Source of the DNA: Clostridia bacterium
GTDB lineage: Bacteria > Bacillota > Clostridia > Christensenellales > CAG-138
DNA length: 64,000 nt
Reading direction: 5' to 3'
NCBI GenBank assembly: GCA_017541305.1
Contig: JAFXZJ010000025.1
Coordinates: forward strand, 1-64,000
Shown: positions 16,022-24,803 of the stretch, in pieces
Layout of the letters: each line of letters opens with the position of its first letter
How positions within the stretch are numbered: position 1 is the first letter of the stretch
The notes under the pieces: model-generated
Databases searched by the model: none
What the model was told of the DNA's origin: nothing
Seen by the model: only the letters and a program-made list of their open reading frames with translations
Made by a program: the position numbers and the translations under genes

Positions 16022-17614
16022 TCAGGCCTTATACTGCGCGATTATCCTCTCGGCCGCGCGCATACCGTCCACCGCCGCGGACACTATGCCGCCGGCGTAA
16101 CCCGCGCCCTCGCCCACGGGATAAAGCCCGCGAAGCCTTGTGGCCTCGCCGTTTTCATCGCGGTTGATGCGCACGGGGGCGCTTGTGCGGCTTTCTACCG
16201 CGGTAAGCACGGCTTCGGGCATATCAAAGCCGCGAAGCTGGCGCGAGAACGCGCGAATGCCGTCCGCAACGCCGCGGTAAACGGTGCCGGGCAGGCACTT
16301 GCGCAGATCGCAGGGCTTTGTGCCGGGACGGTAGGTGGGCGTGACCGAAGTGAAGCCCTGGGGCGCGTCGCCGTTAAGGAAATCCACAACGCGCTCGGCC
16401 GGAGCGGTGTAATCCCCGCCGCCGAGCCTGAACGCGGCGCGCTCTATCTTTTCCTGGAACTCGACTCCGCAGAAGGGCGCTCCGCCCAGATCGGAGGGAT
16501 TGATCTGCACGATTATGCCGGAATTGGCGTTTTCCGCGTCACGCGCGGCATAGCTCATGCCGTTGGTGACGACCTCACCCTCGTTCGAAGACGACGCCAC
16601 AACGAATCCGCCGGGGCACATGCAGAAGGTGTAGACCCCCCTGCTGCCCGTCTTGCCGGTGAGCCTGTATTCGGCGGCGCCAAGGCGCGGATGCCCGGCA
16701 TATCTGCCGAACTGCGCGCGGTCTATCACGCTTTGCGGATGCTCTATCCTGACGCCCACGGCAAAGGGCTTGGCGGTGATCTCCACGCCCATGTCGAACA
16801 GCATCCGGTAGGTGTCGCGCGCGGCCTGGCCGAGCGCCAGCACCACCGCGCAGCAGGGCAGCTTTTCATCGCCGTTGACGACGGCCGCGGTAACGCGCCC
16901 GTCCTCCGTCACAAGGCCGGTCAGCTTGGTATTGAAGCGGACGACGCCGCCCATATCCTCGATCGCCTTCCTTATATTATGGACGACCCTGCGCAAAACA
17001 TCCGTGCCGACGTGCGGCTTGGCGTCGACGGTTATCCTTTCGGGCGCGCCGTATTTGACGAGCGTTTCGGCAACGAGCTCCGCACGCGCGTCCTTTATGC
17101 GGGTGGTGAGCTTGCCGTCGGAGAAGGTGCCCGCGCCTCCCTCGCCGAACATGATGTTGCTTTCGGGATCGAGCCCGCCGCCCGTCCAGAAGGAGTCCAC
17201 CGACCGGCGGCGCTCCTCGATGGGCCTGCCCCGCTCGATGAGCGTGACGGCATACCCGCGTGAGGCAAGCGTGTGCGCGGCGAACAGCCCCGCAGGGCCC
17301 GCGCCTACGACTATCACGGGAGCGGGCTGGGGGATATCCCCCGTGACCTCTGCGATAACGGGCTTTTCGGGCGCCTTGACGACGGTCTTTGCAAAGCGCG
17401 CCGAGTGCTTGTTATAATCCTTATCGTCGATATCGAAGGTTGCCGAATAGATGAACCTGATATCGTTTTTATCCCTTGCGTCGAGCGAGCGCTTGACGGC
17501 GCGCACGTTCGTGATGCTCTCCGCCGGGAGGCGTGTGTCCGCCGATATGAGCAGCCTGAGCGTGGATTCATCCGCGTTGAAGGGCATGCTTAAGTTTCCT
17601 GCAAGAAGCTTCAT
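16022..17614 (-). CDS. NAD(P)/FAD-dependent oxidoreductase (COG2509-type)
   Basis: 530 residues. A roughly 95-residue N-terminal domain precedes the FAD-binding GAGPAGLFAAHTLASRGY (about 102-119) and ERGRPIEERR. Then come FGEGGAGTFSDGKLTTR, a second dinucleotide region ending VLALGQAARDT, and a C-terminal GEGAGYAGGI FAD contact. This is the COG2509 pattern of uncharacterised FAD-dependent dehydrogenases common in Firmicutes. The substrate is unknown. It follows cdaR by 12 bases and is probably co-transcribed with cdaA-cdaR. Confidence 0.85.
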   Translation of the reverse strand: MKLLAGNLSMPFNADESTLRLLISADTRLPAESITNVRAVKRSLDARDKNDIRFIYSATFDIDDKDYNKHSARFAKTVVKAPEKPVIAEVTGDIPQPAPVIVVGAGPAGLFAAHTLASRGYAVTLIERGRPIEERRRSVDSFWTGGGLDPESNIMFGEGGAGTFSDGKLTTRIKDARAELVAETLVKYGAPERITVDAKPHVGTDVLRRVVHNIRKAIEDMGGVVRFNTKLTGLVTEDGRVTAAVVNGDEKLPCCAVVLALGQAARDTYRMLFDMGVEITAKPFAVGVRIEHPQSVIDRAQFGRYAGHPRLGAAEYRLTGKTGSRGVYTFCMCPGGFVVASSSNEGEVVTNGMSYAARDAENANSGIIVQINPSDLGGAPFCGVEFQEKIERAAFRLGGGDYTAPAERVVDFLNGDAPQGFTSVTPTYRPGTKPCDLRKCLPGTVYRGVADGIRAFSRQLRGFDMPEAVLTAVESRTSAPVRINRDENGEATRLRGLYPVGEGAGYAGGIVSAAVDGMRAAERIIAQYKA

Positions 17615-17626
17615 AATGGTATTCCT

Positions 17627-19011
17627 TTATAGGTTCCCGTCCCCGTTCGTTTCGTTGAAATTGGGGAGTAATTCTATTATAACGCGCACCTTGTCGTGCA
17701 GCAGCGATACCTGCATATCGTCGAAGGTTGCGGGATCCTCGAACTTGTATTCAAGATCGAGATCGTATTCGCCGGGACCGCGCCCCGCAAGGTTGACGCT
17801 GATCTTGATATCCGAGCTGACAAAGCTGTTGATGAGCCTTGCCGGGCCGTAAAGCACCAGATCGGTATGAGTGAATTCGTAATCGCACGCAAGACCCGCT
17901 GCAAGACCCGTGAAGTTGATCGGGATATCGTAATAATGCTTGGTGACGTATCTGTCGCCCACGGTCACGACGAGCTGGATATTGTTCCTGTCGACGTCGT
18001 CGAGTATCACCGCGCCGCCGGGTATGCCGGTGAGCTTGAGCGTGTAGGTGTAATCGCCCGCGCTGTCGATGCCGCCGACCGAGATGGGCACGGAGCCTAT
18101 GGTCTCAAGCCCGGCGAGCACGTCGGCCTCGGCCGCTATATCGAGGGTCGAAACGCTTAACGTCTCGCTCTGTATCTCATAGATATCGGGTATCTGATCG
18201 GTATCGGTGAGCTCATACAGGATATTTACGTGCTTGTGCGGGAGCACCCTCATCTGCACGTTGACGGAGGGTATGACGTTGGTGAACAGCGAATTGTCCA
18301 TCTTGTTGCCGTTGTTGTCAAGCACGGTGAGCTCCATCGAGCGGGTGAACGTGGAGGTCAGCCCGTTGAGATCGATATAGCACACGGCGCCTTCGACGTT
18401 CTCAAGGTCGCTCCTGGCGCCCTCGAGCGGGATGCTTGTGGTGAAGAGCATGGGCTGATCGTGCCAGAAGCCCTCGGGCAGCCTGCCCACGAATTCGCAG
18501 GTGATGGGCACCGAGCGGCTTACGGTATCGTCCAGTGTGATGCTGATCCTGGACGGCTCTACCGAGATCACCTTGGCGTCGACGCCCACGGGATTGCACA
18601 CCGCCTTTACCTCGAGCTCATAGGTGCCGGCGGAATAGATATTGTTGAGGCTGACCGTGGCGGTGATATCGTCGGCGGTGATCCTGCTTATCTCGGTAAG
18701 GGGGGCGGCTATGGTGACGTCGACCTTTTTGAGCACGTCGGAAATATTGCCGTAAACCGTGAGCTTTCGCGAGGTGATGTCCGCCTCGGAGCCGGATTCG
18801 AACTTGGGCGTGATGCCCGTTATGGTCTTTTCCCTGTCGGGATTCTGATTCATGAGCACGTAGCCCCAAAGGAACATCGCAAGGAGCAGCGAGAAGAACG
18901 CAAAGAGTATCTTCCTGAAAAGCGGATGCTTATACCAGCGCGTGCGCTCTTCGCCCGTGCCCGACGCAGCGTCGCGCTCGGCCTTTCGGCCTTGGGCGCG
19001 AATATGTTCAC
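17627..19011 (-). CDS. cdaR: CdaA regulator CdaR (YbbR-repeat protein), frameshifted near the start
   Basis: CdaR anchors outside the membrane and modulates CdaA. The long open part (from ATG 18877, 416 residues) holds about four YbbR repeats. However, it begins inside the transmembrane helix and lacks a ribosome binding site. Upstream in the same frame there is coding sequence (KHPLFRKILFAFFSLLLA, completing the helix) but no ordinary start codon. A GTG at 19011, four bases after the cdaA stop, opens MNIFAPKAE in another frame. The two frames meet in a perfect 8-bp tandem repeat (18978-18993). Removing one copy gives a continuous 458-residue protein with an intact cytoplasmic tail and helix. 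So the gene is either switched off, phase-variable by slippage, or affected by a sequencing error. Confidence 0.8.
18978..18993. repeat. 8-bp tandem duplication inside cdaR
   Basis: TCGGCCTT occurs twice in direct succession (18978-18985, 18986-18993). The extra unit shifts the cdaR reading frame by +2 (equivalently -1). One unit would join the GTG start to the rest of the gene. Confidence 0.9.
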
Positions 19012-19015
19012 TATA

Positions 19016-19933
19016 TTATTTATCAGACTTTCGCTTGCCGTTCTTCTTTTTGTGCCTGCCGTTCTTAGCTGCATCGTCTTCCGCCTCCTTTCCTTCTTCG
19101 ATCGTGTTCTCGTCGTTCTTCTTGGTGTTGAACATAAGGAAGCCCTTGTTCTCGGAGGGGTTGAAGTGATCGTTGAGCAGCGCCTCGAGCGTGTCGTGAT
19201 CGACGTGCCTGGTCAGCTTGCCGTCCTGCGAGAAGGAAATGGTGCCCGTTTCCTCGGAAACGACGAGCGTGATCGAATCGCTTACCGTGGAAATGCCCAA
19301 CGCAGCTCTGTGGCGGGTGCCAAGCTCGCGCGCTATATTGGGATCGTCGAAGAGCGGCAGCACGCAGGCCGCGGCATAGATCCTCTCGTCACGGATTATC
19401 ATAGCGCCGTCATGCAGCGGGGTCTTGGGCTCGAATATGTTCTCGATGAGCGCGTCGGTTATTTCCGCGTCGATCACGGTGCCGGTCTGCACGTAATCGC
19501 CGAGCTTGGTGTTGCGCTCGAGCACTATCAGCGCGCCCACCTTGCGGCGGGACATGTTCTCTATCGCAAGGCAGAGCTGATTGACTATTTCAAACGAAGG
19601 GGTCGAGCGCTGGGTGATGTTCAGGCGGAAGCGCCCGATGCGCTCCAGAGCGCGCCTGATCTCGGGCTGGAACAGCACCACGACCACAACGATACCGGAT
19701 ACCAGGAAGGAATTGAGCAGATACTTGATCGTCATCAGGTTCAGCAGGTTGCTGACTATGAAAATGAGCAGCAGCACGCCCACGCCCTTCAAAACCTGCG
19801 AGGAACGCGTATTCGAAGTGAACTGCATAAGCTTGAAAAAGACGAATGCAAGTATCAGTATCTCGATGAGATCCTGTATTCGAAATTGTGTAAAGCCGAC
19901 GCTTATCGCGTCAAGCACATCGGTCAAGGACAT
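19016..19933 (-). CDS. cdaA: Diadenylate cyclase CdaA
   Basis: 305 residues. Makes cyclic di-AMP from two ATP. Three transmembrane helices (about 20-38, 48-66, 70-88) are followed by the DAC domain with RRALERIG, the catalytic PLHDGAMII (DGA) and GTRHRAALG (RHR) motifs, and a Lys-rich C-terminal tail of about 35 residues. CdaA with CdaR is the usual pair. glmM, the typical third gene, is not adjacent here, while glmS is far away at 61.7 kb. Start ATG at 19933 has GGAAGTGAG upstream. The AT-rich stretch 19980-20090 probably contains the promoter, but no clear boxes stand out. Confidence 0.95.
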   Translation of the reverse strand: MSLTDVLDAISVGFTQFRIQDLIEILILAFVFFKLMQFTSNTRSSQVLKGVGVLLLIFIVSNLLNLMTIKYLLNSFLVSGIVVVVVLFQPEIRRALERIGRFRLNITQRSTPSFEIVNQLCLAIENMSRRKVGALIVLERNTKLGDYVQTGTVIDAEITDALIENIFEPKTPLHDGAMIIRDERIYAAACVLPLFDDPNIARELGTRHRAALGISTVSDSITLVVSEETGTISFSQDGKLTRHVDHDTLEALLNDHFNPSENKGFLMFNTKKNDENTIEEGKEAEDDAAKNGRHKKKNGKRKSDK

Positions 19934-20109
19934 GCGCTCTCACTTCCCTTTTATCACCGTATTCGGGAAAGATATCCTGTTTAAATATGCATATTCAGCC
20001 GCACTGAAACAGGGCGGCAAGATATCCCCACATAATAATACCATATTTCATGATAAATTGATACCCCTTATTTGAAATTATTTTGCCCCTATATGCGCGC
20101 TGCGGATCG

Positions 20110-20148
20110 GAAAGAAAAAAGAGCGCCTCCCTTTTCGGAAGGCGGCGC
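20110..20148 (-). terminator. Terminator of the 20-26 kb operon
   Basis: Minus-strand stem GCGCCGCCTTCC/GGGAGGCGC with a GAAAA-type loop followed by TCTTTTTTCTTT. It closes the seven-gene unit that starts with the MFS gene. Confidence 0.85.
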
Positions 20149-20176
20149 AAAAAAGCGGCGGAGACAGCATGCGCGC

Positions 20177-20551
20177 TCATCCCACGCCGAGTATCCTTAG
20201 TATTCCCGTCAAAAACCTTATCGCTCCGCGCTTGTCCCCGGCAAATTCCAGGTCGGCGCTGCCTATCTCGCGGTGCCCAAGCAGGCGAAAGACCAGATTG
20301 TGCCCCACCCATTCCGCGGCAAAATCGGAGGCCGGTCTTTTCACGCCCTCTATGCCCGCAAGCACGCCGCAGACCTTTGCGCGAAGCGCTCTTTGTTTCA
20401 CCTTGTACGAGTTCTCTATGTGCACGCCCGAAGGGACGCCGCAGTCCAGATTCAGGCGGGCCGAAACGTCTGCAAGCCCGTTCGCTCGGAACAGCCCGTT
20501 GATCACGCCGAGCGCCTGCTCGTGGGTGTATCGTTTTTCGTTATCGCCCAT
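20177..20551 (-). CDS. Hypothetical protein, last gene of accessory operon
   Basis: 124 residues with no family I recognise. It has a hydrophilic N-terminus (GDNEKRYTHEQALGVINGLF), a Val/Ala-rich middle and a basic end (GDKRGAIRFLTGILRILGVG). There is no signal peptide or transmembrane segment. It starts inside the end of the compact kinase gene (11-base overlap), so the two are translationally coupled and might work together. Codon use matches its neighbours, supporting a real gene. Function unknown. Confidence 0.6.
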   Translation of the reverse strand: MGDNEKRYTHEQALGVINGLFRANGLADVSARLNLDCGVPSGVHIENSYKVKQRALRAKVCGVLAGIEGVKRPASDFAAEWVGHNLVFRLLGHREIGSADLEFAGDKRGAIRFLTGILRILGVG

Positions 20552-21056
20552 CGGTCCAGAACTTGAGCCCCCAATGCTCGAGGTCCCATTCCTCCATATA
20601 GCCGTTGCATTCGTAGTCGATATAGTAAAGCTCTTCCCCGCGCGGCACGAAATTGGTGGGGTAATAATCTATATTGAGCCCGTTTTGACGAAGCTTTGCG
20701 CTGATCTCTCTGAGCCGCGCGAGCCATTTGGGATCGAACTGACCCGCGCCGATGCGCTCGGCAACGGTCGCTCCCTCGACGTACTCCTTCAAAATACGCT
20801 CGTTGGACGGATCGAAGTCGATGAGCCGCGGCATGGGCACGCCCACGCGAAGCAGCGTTTCATGATCGCGCAGCTCGGCCTCGAGCTTGTTGCCGAAGCT
20901 GTAATAATCGCAGGGCTCATGATGGATCTGCTTGATCACGTATTTGCCCGTACCGTCCGAAACGAGGTAAGAATACCCGCCCTTGCCGCGGCCAAGCAGG
21001 CGCAGCACGGTGAATCCCCTGCCGTTTACGGTTAAGATCTCGCCCGGTGCTTTCAT
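20541..21056 (-). CDS. Compact protein-kinase-like protein
   Basis: 171 residues from the ATG at 21056, which overlaps the stop of the preceding reductase (ATGA). Despite its size it keeps the eukaryotic-like kinase landmarks. These are a glycine loop LGRGKGGYSY (21-30), the ATP lysine in YVIKQI (Lys42), a catalytic loop with Asp130 and Asn135 (NIDYYPTNF) and a metal-binding IDYE with Asp147 where DFG would be. The C-lobe beyond this is almost absent. Such small kinases resemble RIO/aminoglycoside-type or lipopolysaccharide-kinase-like folds. The substrate is unknown. It sits between an FMN reductase and an unknown protein in a putative sugar/redox operon. Confidence 0.7.
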   Translation of the reverse strand: MKAPGEILTVNGRGFTVLRLLGRGKGGYSYLVSDGTGKYVIKQIHHEPCDYYSFGNKLEAELRDHETLLRVGVPMPRLIDFDPSNERILKEYVEGATVAERIGAGQFDPKWLARLREISAKLRQNGLNIDYYPTNFVPRGEELYYIDYECNGYMEEWDLEHWGLKFWTDGR

Positions 21057-21739
21057 TGTTCGCTCGCGTTCACGATGGCCGCATAGGTCTCCTCGGGGAT
21101 CATGGGCGAGCAGATCGCCTCGAGAAGCCCGGCCTCGATGCCGCCGCTTTGGGCATACTGCATCCCCGCGCGTCGCACGAGCTCGAGCCTGGGCTCCGTG
21201 ACGACGGCCGCCCGGGGCACGTTGAACATGGGGCTTTCGGGCACTGTGATTATCGTGTGCGCGTTCGGGAACATTAGCTTGAATGCCGCCACTGCGGGCT
21301 CGAAATTGCGGCGGCTGTTTGGAAAGCCGCAGCCGCATATCATAAGATATTTAAGGCGGCTGAAATCAGCCTGCCCCACGTGCTCGTACCTGTCACCCAC
21401 CTTGCGCATCGCCATGGAGGAAAGCGGCATGGTGCGGTCGATCAGCGCCTTGAGGGGCGCCGGCATGCCATAGGTGTAGAGCGGGAAGCTGAACACCAGC
21501 AGGTCGCTTTCGAGCATCTCGTCGAGTATCGCGCGCATATCGTCGTCATGTATGCAGGAGCCGCCGTTGCGCTTGCACGCAAAGCATCCCGTGCAGTATT
21601 CGATATGCCTGTCTATCACGTCAATTATATGCGTTTCCTGTGGGGAAGCGTCGTTCATGCCCCGCAAAAAGGCGCGCGTGATATGCATGGTGTCGCTCCC
21701 GTCACGCTTGGGACTGCCGTTGAAAACCGTTATTTTCAT
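21053..21739 (-). CDS. NAD(P)H-dependent FMN reductase-like flavoprotein
   Basis: 228 residues from ATG 21739 (SD AAGGAATGAGG). The N-terminal FNGSPKRDGSDTMH phosphate-binding loop, the CTGCFACKRNGGSC cysteine cluster and the FPLYTYGMPAPLKALIDR flavin contact match the NADPH-dependent FMN reductase / flavodoxin-like family of iron-sulfur flavoproteins. A C-terminal extension of about 70 residues is present. It is the second such flavoprotein in this operon (see 22398-23090). The likely role is reduction of quinones, nitro compounds or other electrophiles, which is inferred. Confidence 0.85.
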   Translation of the reverse strand: MKITVFNGSPKRDGSDTMHITRAFLRGMNDASPQETHIIDVIDRHIEYCTGCFACKRNGGSCIHDDDMRAILDEMLESDLLVFSFPLYTYGMPAPLKALIDRTMPLSSMAMRKVGDRYEHVGQADFSRLKYLMICGCGFPNSRRNFEPAVAAFKLMFPNAHTIITVPESPMFNVPRAAVVTEPRLELVRRAGMQYAQSGGIEAGLLEAICSPMIPEETYAAIVNASEQ

Positions 21740-21747
21740 GGATGACC

Positions 21748-22395
21748 TCATTCCTTTGTGAATTCGTTTATATTTTCCTCAAGCAGTCCGAACACCCGCG
21801 ACAGCAGATATCCGTCGGCCACGGCATGATTCATGCGCACCGTGACGGGCATCATGAGCCGCCCGTTCTCCTCGCGGTAACGCCCCCAGTTCACTATGGG
21901 CGCGAAATACAGATACCCGTCCGGCAGCTCGATATTGAGCGAATCATAGGAGAACCACGGCAGATACGACGCGTCGAACCAGTTGGGATGGTTTTCGGGA
22001 TCGAGCCTGTATCCGCCCTCCCTGCCGCGCTCGATATCGCGGAGCGCTTCCTTATAAAACCTTCCGTAATCCTCGTAATATTCCGTGTAGACGGGCGTGC
22101 AGGTCTCCGTATCCTCGCGGAACACGTACTGGATTGGATTGATCCTGTCCCACAGTATCAGCTCGTCGGTCTGCCGGATATGGCCCATCCTGTAATCGTC
22201 CCGCGAGTTGAGCGTTTTGCAGAGCAGATAGAGGAAGTTGAGATAGAATTTTGTGCCCGTGCGCTTTGAATACGCGGCGAGCCCGGTGACGTCGAGCCTG
22301 CCCGTCATCGATACGGAGCATTTGCAGTCCCGCGTGAAATGCGCGTACACGCCGCTGCGGTAGTATTCATCCCTGTTTATCACCCTGTAACCCAT
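21748..22395 (-). CDS. Chloramphenicol acetyltransferase-like protein
   Basis: 215 residues, the normal CatA monomer size, starting at ATG 22395 behind an AAGGA SD. The fold signature is clear: FYLNFLYLLCKTLN near the front, SYDSLNIELPDGYLYFAPIVNWG in the middle, and VRMNHAVADGYLLSR near the end. In classical CAT the last motif is HHxxxDG with the second His catalytic. Here the first His is Asn (NHAVADG) while the catalytic His and Asp remain. Many genomic homologues do not act on chloramphenicol, so the substrate may be a sugar or other alcohol, which would fit the neighbouring glycosidase and sugar-type transporter. Confidence 0.85.
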   Translation of the reverse strand: MGYRVINRDEYYRSGVYAHFTRDCKCSVSMTGRLDVTGLAAYSKRTGTKFYLNFLYLLCKTLNSRDDYRMGHIRQTDELILWDRINPIQYVFREDTETCTPVYTEYYEDYGRFYKEALRDIERGREGGYRLDPENHPNWFDASYLPWFSYDSLNIELPDGYLYFAPIVNWGRYREENGRLMMPVTVRMNHAVADGYLLSRVFGLLEENINEFTKE

Positions 22396-22397
22396 AT

Positions 22398-23090
22398 TCA
22401 GTCCTTCCACGGGCGCTTTTTGCCCGTCCAGCCGTGTGATCTCCAATGCACGGCGTCCCTTGGATTGAAGCCGTTTCGCTGCATGAGGTGCATGCCGAAG
22501 AACACCGCTCTTGTCTTTATTCCCGGCTTTACCTTTCCGCATCCGCGGACGAGCTTTTCCGCGATCTTCGAAGTCTTTTTCCCGATCAGCTTCATCTTTT
22601 TTCCGCTCACGCCCTTCCAGTCGACCGCGGCGACGCCCAAGCCAAGGGTATGGATCCTTGCCGTGCCCCAGAAGAAGAGCGAATGGCGCATATCCTTTAT
22701 CGCGGAGCGCATGCCGGCGCCTGCGGCGGTGCACACGCACACGCCCTGCTTTTTGAACATCGCCTCCTCGGGCGAGTGCACCATCCAGCGGTAACCGTAA
22801 TGATCGAGGAAGGCCTTCATGGGCCCCGATGCGTGGAACACGTAAACCGGGCTTGCGAGTATTATCACGTCCGCGGAATCGATCGCCCCCGTGATGGGAG
22901 CGAGCTTATCATAATGCGGGCATTTTTTCTCCGTATCGTTAAAGCAGGTGCAGCAGCCGGTGCAGAACTCGCCGAAATCCCTCGGAAGGAAGAATTCCTC
23001 TATCTCGCCGCCCGCCTTATCGGCGATCATGCGGGCGATATGATATGTGGAGCCCCTGTGATTCTGCCCGTATATGATCAAGGTCTTCAT
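22398..23090 (-). CDS. Flavodoxin-fold FMN reductase with cysteine cluster
   Basis: 230 residues. The N-terminus IIYGQNHRGSTYHIARM is a flavodoxin-like phosphate loop. CTGCCTCFNDTEKKCPH supplies a cysteine cluster for an iron-sulfur centre, and ILASPVYVFHASGPMKAFLDH is the FMN ring contact. The last about 90 residues are basic and lack a clear assignment. The stop is three bases from the CAT-like start codon, so the two are tightly linked. It is a paralogue of the flavoprotein at 21053-21739. Confidence 0.85.
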   Translation of the reverse strand: MKTLIIYGQNHRGSTYHIARMIADKAGGEIEEFFLPRDFGEFCTGCCTCFNDTEKKCPHYDKLAPITGAIDSADVIILASPVYVFHASGPMKAFLDHYGYRWMVHSPEEAMFKKQGVCVCTAAGAGMRSAIKDMRHSLFFWGTARIHTLGLGVAAVDWKGVSGKKMKLIGKKTSKIAEKLVRGCGKVKPGIKTRAVFFGMHLMQRNGFNPRDAVHWRSHGWTGKKRPWKD

Positions 23091-23102
23091 AACGTTTCTC
23101 CT

Positions 23103-24803
23103 TTATTCGCATGCTTTTTTAAGCGCCTCGCTTATTCTTGCTGCTTCCTCCGCGCTCAGCTTCATCACCCGGCGGTCGTAAGTCATAAGGCCGTTGGTCT
23201 CGTCCTCCACGTCGGAGACCTGCGTATAGACGGCGGCGGAAAGGCCCTGCTTTACAAGGGGAAGGAGCTCCTCAAGGTAAAGCTTTTTGAAGCCGGAAAC
23301 GAACTCTTCGCGCGTTTTGAATATCTTATAGCCATAGGTCTTGTTGGGATTGAAGCTGTGCGCTTCGTCTTTCCAGACGTAGCCGCCGAATTCGGATATC
23401 ACCTGCGGCAGCTCCCGCCTTTTGCCGAGGCGGAGCTTCTTAAAATAAATATGCAGACTGTCGACGTCGGTCTTTTTTTGATGGAACCAGCCGCTCGCGG
23501 AATCGATGGGGCGTGTGGGATCGAGCTTTTTGAGCCTTTCGTACATCTCATCCGCGCAGAACTGCCCCCAGCCCTCGTTGAATATCGTCCAATAGACTAT
23601 GGACGGATGGGAGCCGAGCAGCCTTGCCGTCGAGAGCATCTCCCTTGCAAAATTGCCGCGGGCGGCCGCATCCTTGTTGAGGCGCTTATCGCTCAGCTTC
23701 GTCACGCCTATCGTCGGCAGCAGGGTGTCGCGCAAGAAGCGGTATTTGCCGTTATTCACCATATCCTGGAACACCGCCATGCCAAGCTTATCGCAGTAAT
23801 AATAGAAGAGCTCGGGTTCGATCTTTATGTGCTTCCTCAGCATATTGAAGCCCAGCGACTTCATTTTCATTATATCGCGCTCGTATTCCTCCGGCTCGGC
23901 GGGCGTCCAGAGGCCGTCGGAAAAGTATCCCTGATCGAGGAGGCCGTTGAAGAAATACGGCTTCCCGTTGAGGCAGAGGCGCGGCGCTCCGTCAACTGTT
24001 TTCGTTTCGATCGTGCGGAAGGCGAAATAGCCCTCGGCCTCGTCCTCCCCCGCCTTGACGGTGAACTCATAGAGGTTCGGCTCCTCCGGCGACCAGAGGC
24101 GGGGCTTCGAAAAGCTCATGCGGCAGACGCCCTTTTTGAACCCGAACCGCCTGCCCTCGCAGTACACCACGCCTTCCTTCGGGCCGGTGACGTAAACGAC
24201 TTGCTCCATCCCCTCCTGCTTTACGACGAGCTCGCGGATATGCTCCTCCGGCACCGGCTCGAGCCATACCGTCTGCCAGATCCCGGAGCAGGGCGTGTAC
24301 CACATTCCGCCGCGGTCGATCCTCTGCTTGCCGTAGGGGTATACCGGATCGAGGTCGTTCACGCATTCGATCCTGAGCTCGTTTTCGCCTTCCCTGAGGC
24401 AGTCGGTTACGTCGCAGGCGAAGCGGGGGATATAGGCGGAATACCCCCATCCCTCCATGCTGCCGTTGACATAGATCCGGCATTCGCGGCTCACGGCGCC
24501 GACGTTGAGCAGTATCCTTTTGCCGCGCCACTCGTTCGGAACGGTGAAGCTTCGTCTGTACGTCAGCTTTTCGCCGTACTTTATTTCGCCCCCGAATCCG
24601 GAAAGCAGGCTCTCGGCCGGGAACGGCACGCGAATACTCCCCTTATACCCGGCTTCGGTTTCAAATCCCCAGAAGCCGTTGAGGTTAAGCCATTCCTTGC
24701 GGCGCAGATGCGGGCGCGGGTAAACGTCCCACGGGATGATCGAGGGATCGTTCTTTAAGCGTTCGCCCGCCAAGGTATAGAGCTTGTTAAACGGCTTTTT
24801 CAT
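23103..24803 (-). CDS. Glycoside hydrolase family 2 enzyme
   Basis: 566 residues. The order is typical for GH2: a sugar-binding jelly roll (about 20-185, with RRSFTVP and YVNGSMEGWG), an immunoglobulin-like domain (186-270) and a TIM barrel (275-566). The acid/base Glu410 lies in FNEGWG and the nucleophile Glu471 in SEFGG, both intact. There is no signal peptide, so it acts inside the cell, most likely on an oligosaccharide or glycoside brought in by the MFS protein whose gene overlaps its start by 17 bases. Whether the bond is a galactoside, glucuronide or other sugar cannot be told. Confidence 0.9.
   Translation of the reverse strand: MKKPFNKLYTLAGERLKNDPSIIPWDVYPRPHLRRKEWLNLNGFWGFETEAGYKGSIRVPFPAESLLSGFGGEIKYGEKLTYRRSFTVPNEWRGKRILLNVGAVSRECRIYVNGSMEGWGYSAYIPRFACDVTDCLREGENELRIECVNDLDPVYPYGKQRIDRGGMWYTPCSGIWQTVWLEPVPEEHIRELVVKQEGMEQVVYVTGPKEGVVYCEGRRFGFKKGVCRMSFSKPRLWSPEEPNLYEFTVKAGEDEAEGYFAFRTIETKTVDGAPRLCLNGKPYFFNGLLDQGYFSDGLWTPAEPEEYERDIMKMKSLGFNMLRKHIKIEPELFYYYCDKLGMAVFQDMVNNGKYRFLRDTLLPTIGVTKLSDKRLNKDAAARGNFAREMLSTARLLGSHPSIVYWTIFNEGWGQFCADEMYERLKKLDPTRPIDSASGWFHQKKTDVDSLHIYFKKLRLGKRRELPQVISEFGGYVWKDEAHSFNPNKTYGYKIFKTREEFVSGFKKLYLEELLPLVKQGLSAAVYTQVSDVEDETNGLMTYDRRVMKLSAEEAARISEALKKACE

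Noticed and set aside
18401-18877. cdaR as a normal gene starting at ATG 18877
   Set aside because: That start cuts the membrane helix in half and has no ribosome binding site; coding sequence clearly continues upstream.
21748-22395. Chloramphenicol resistance gene
   Set aside because: The fold is CAT-like, but the first active-site His is Asn and the gene lies in a sugar/redox operon, so resistance is not claimed.
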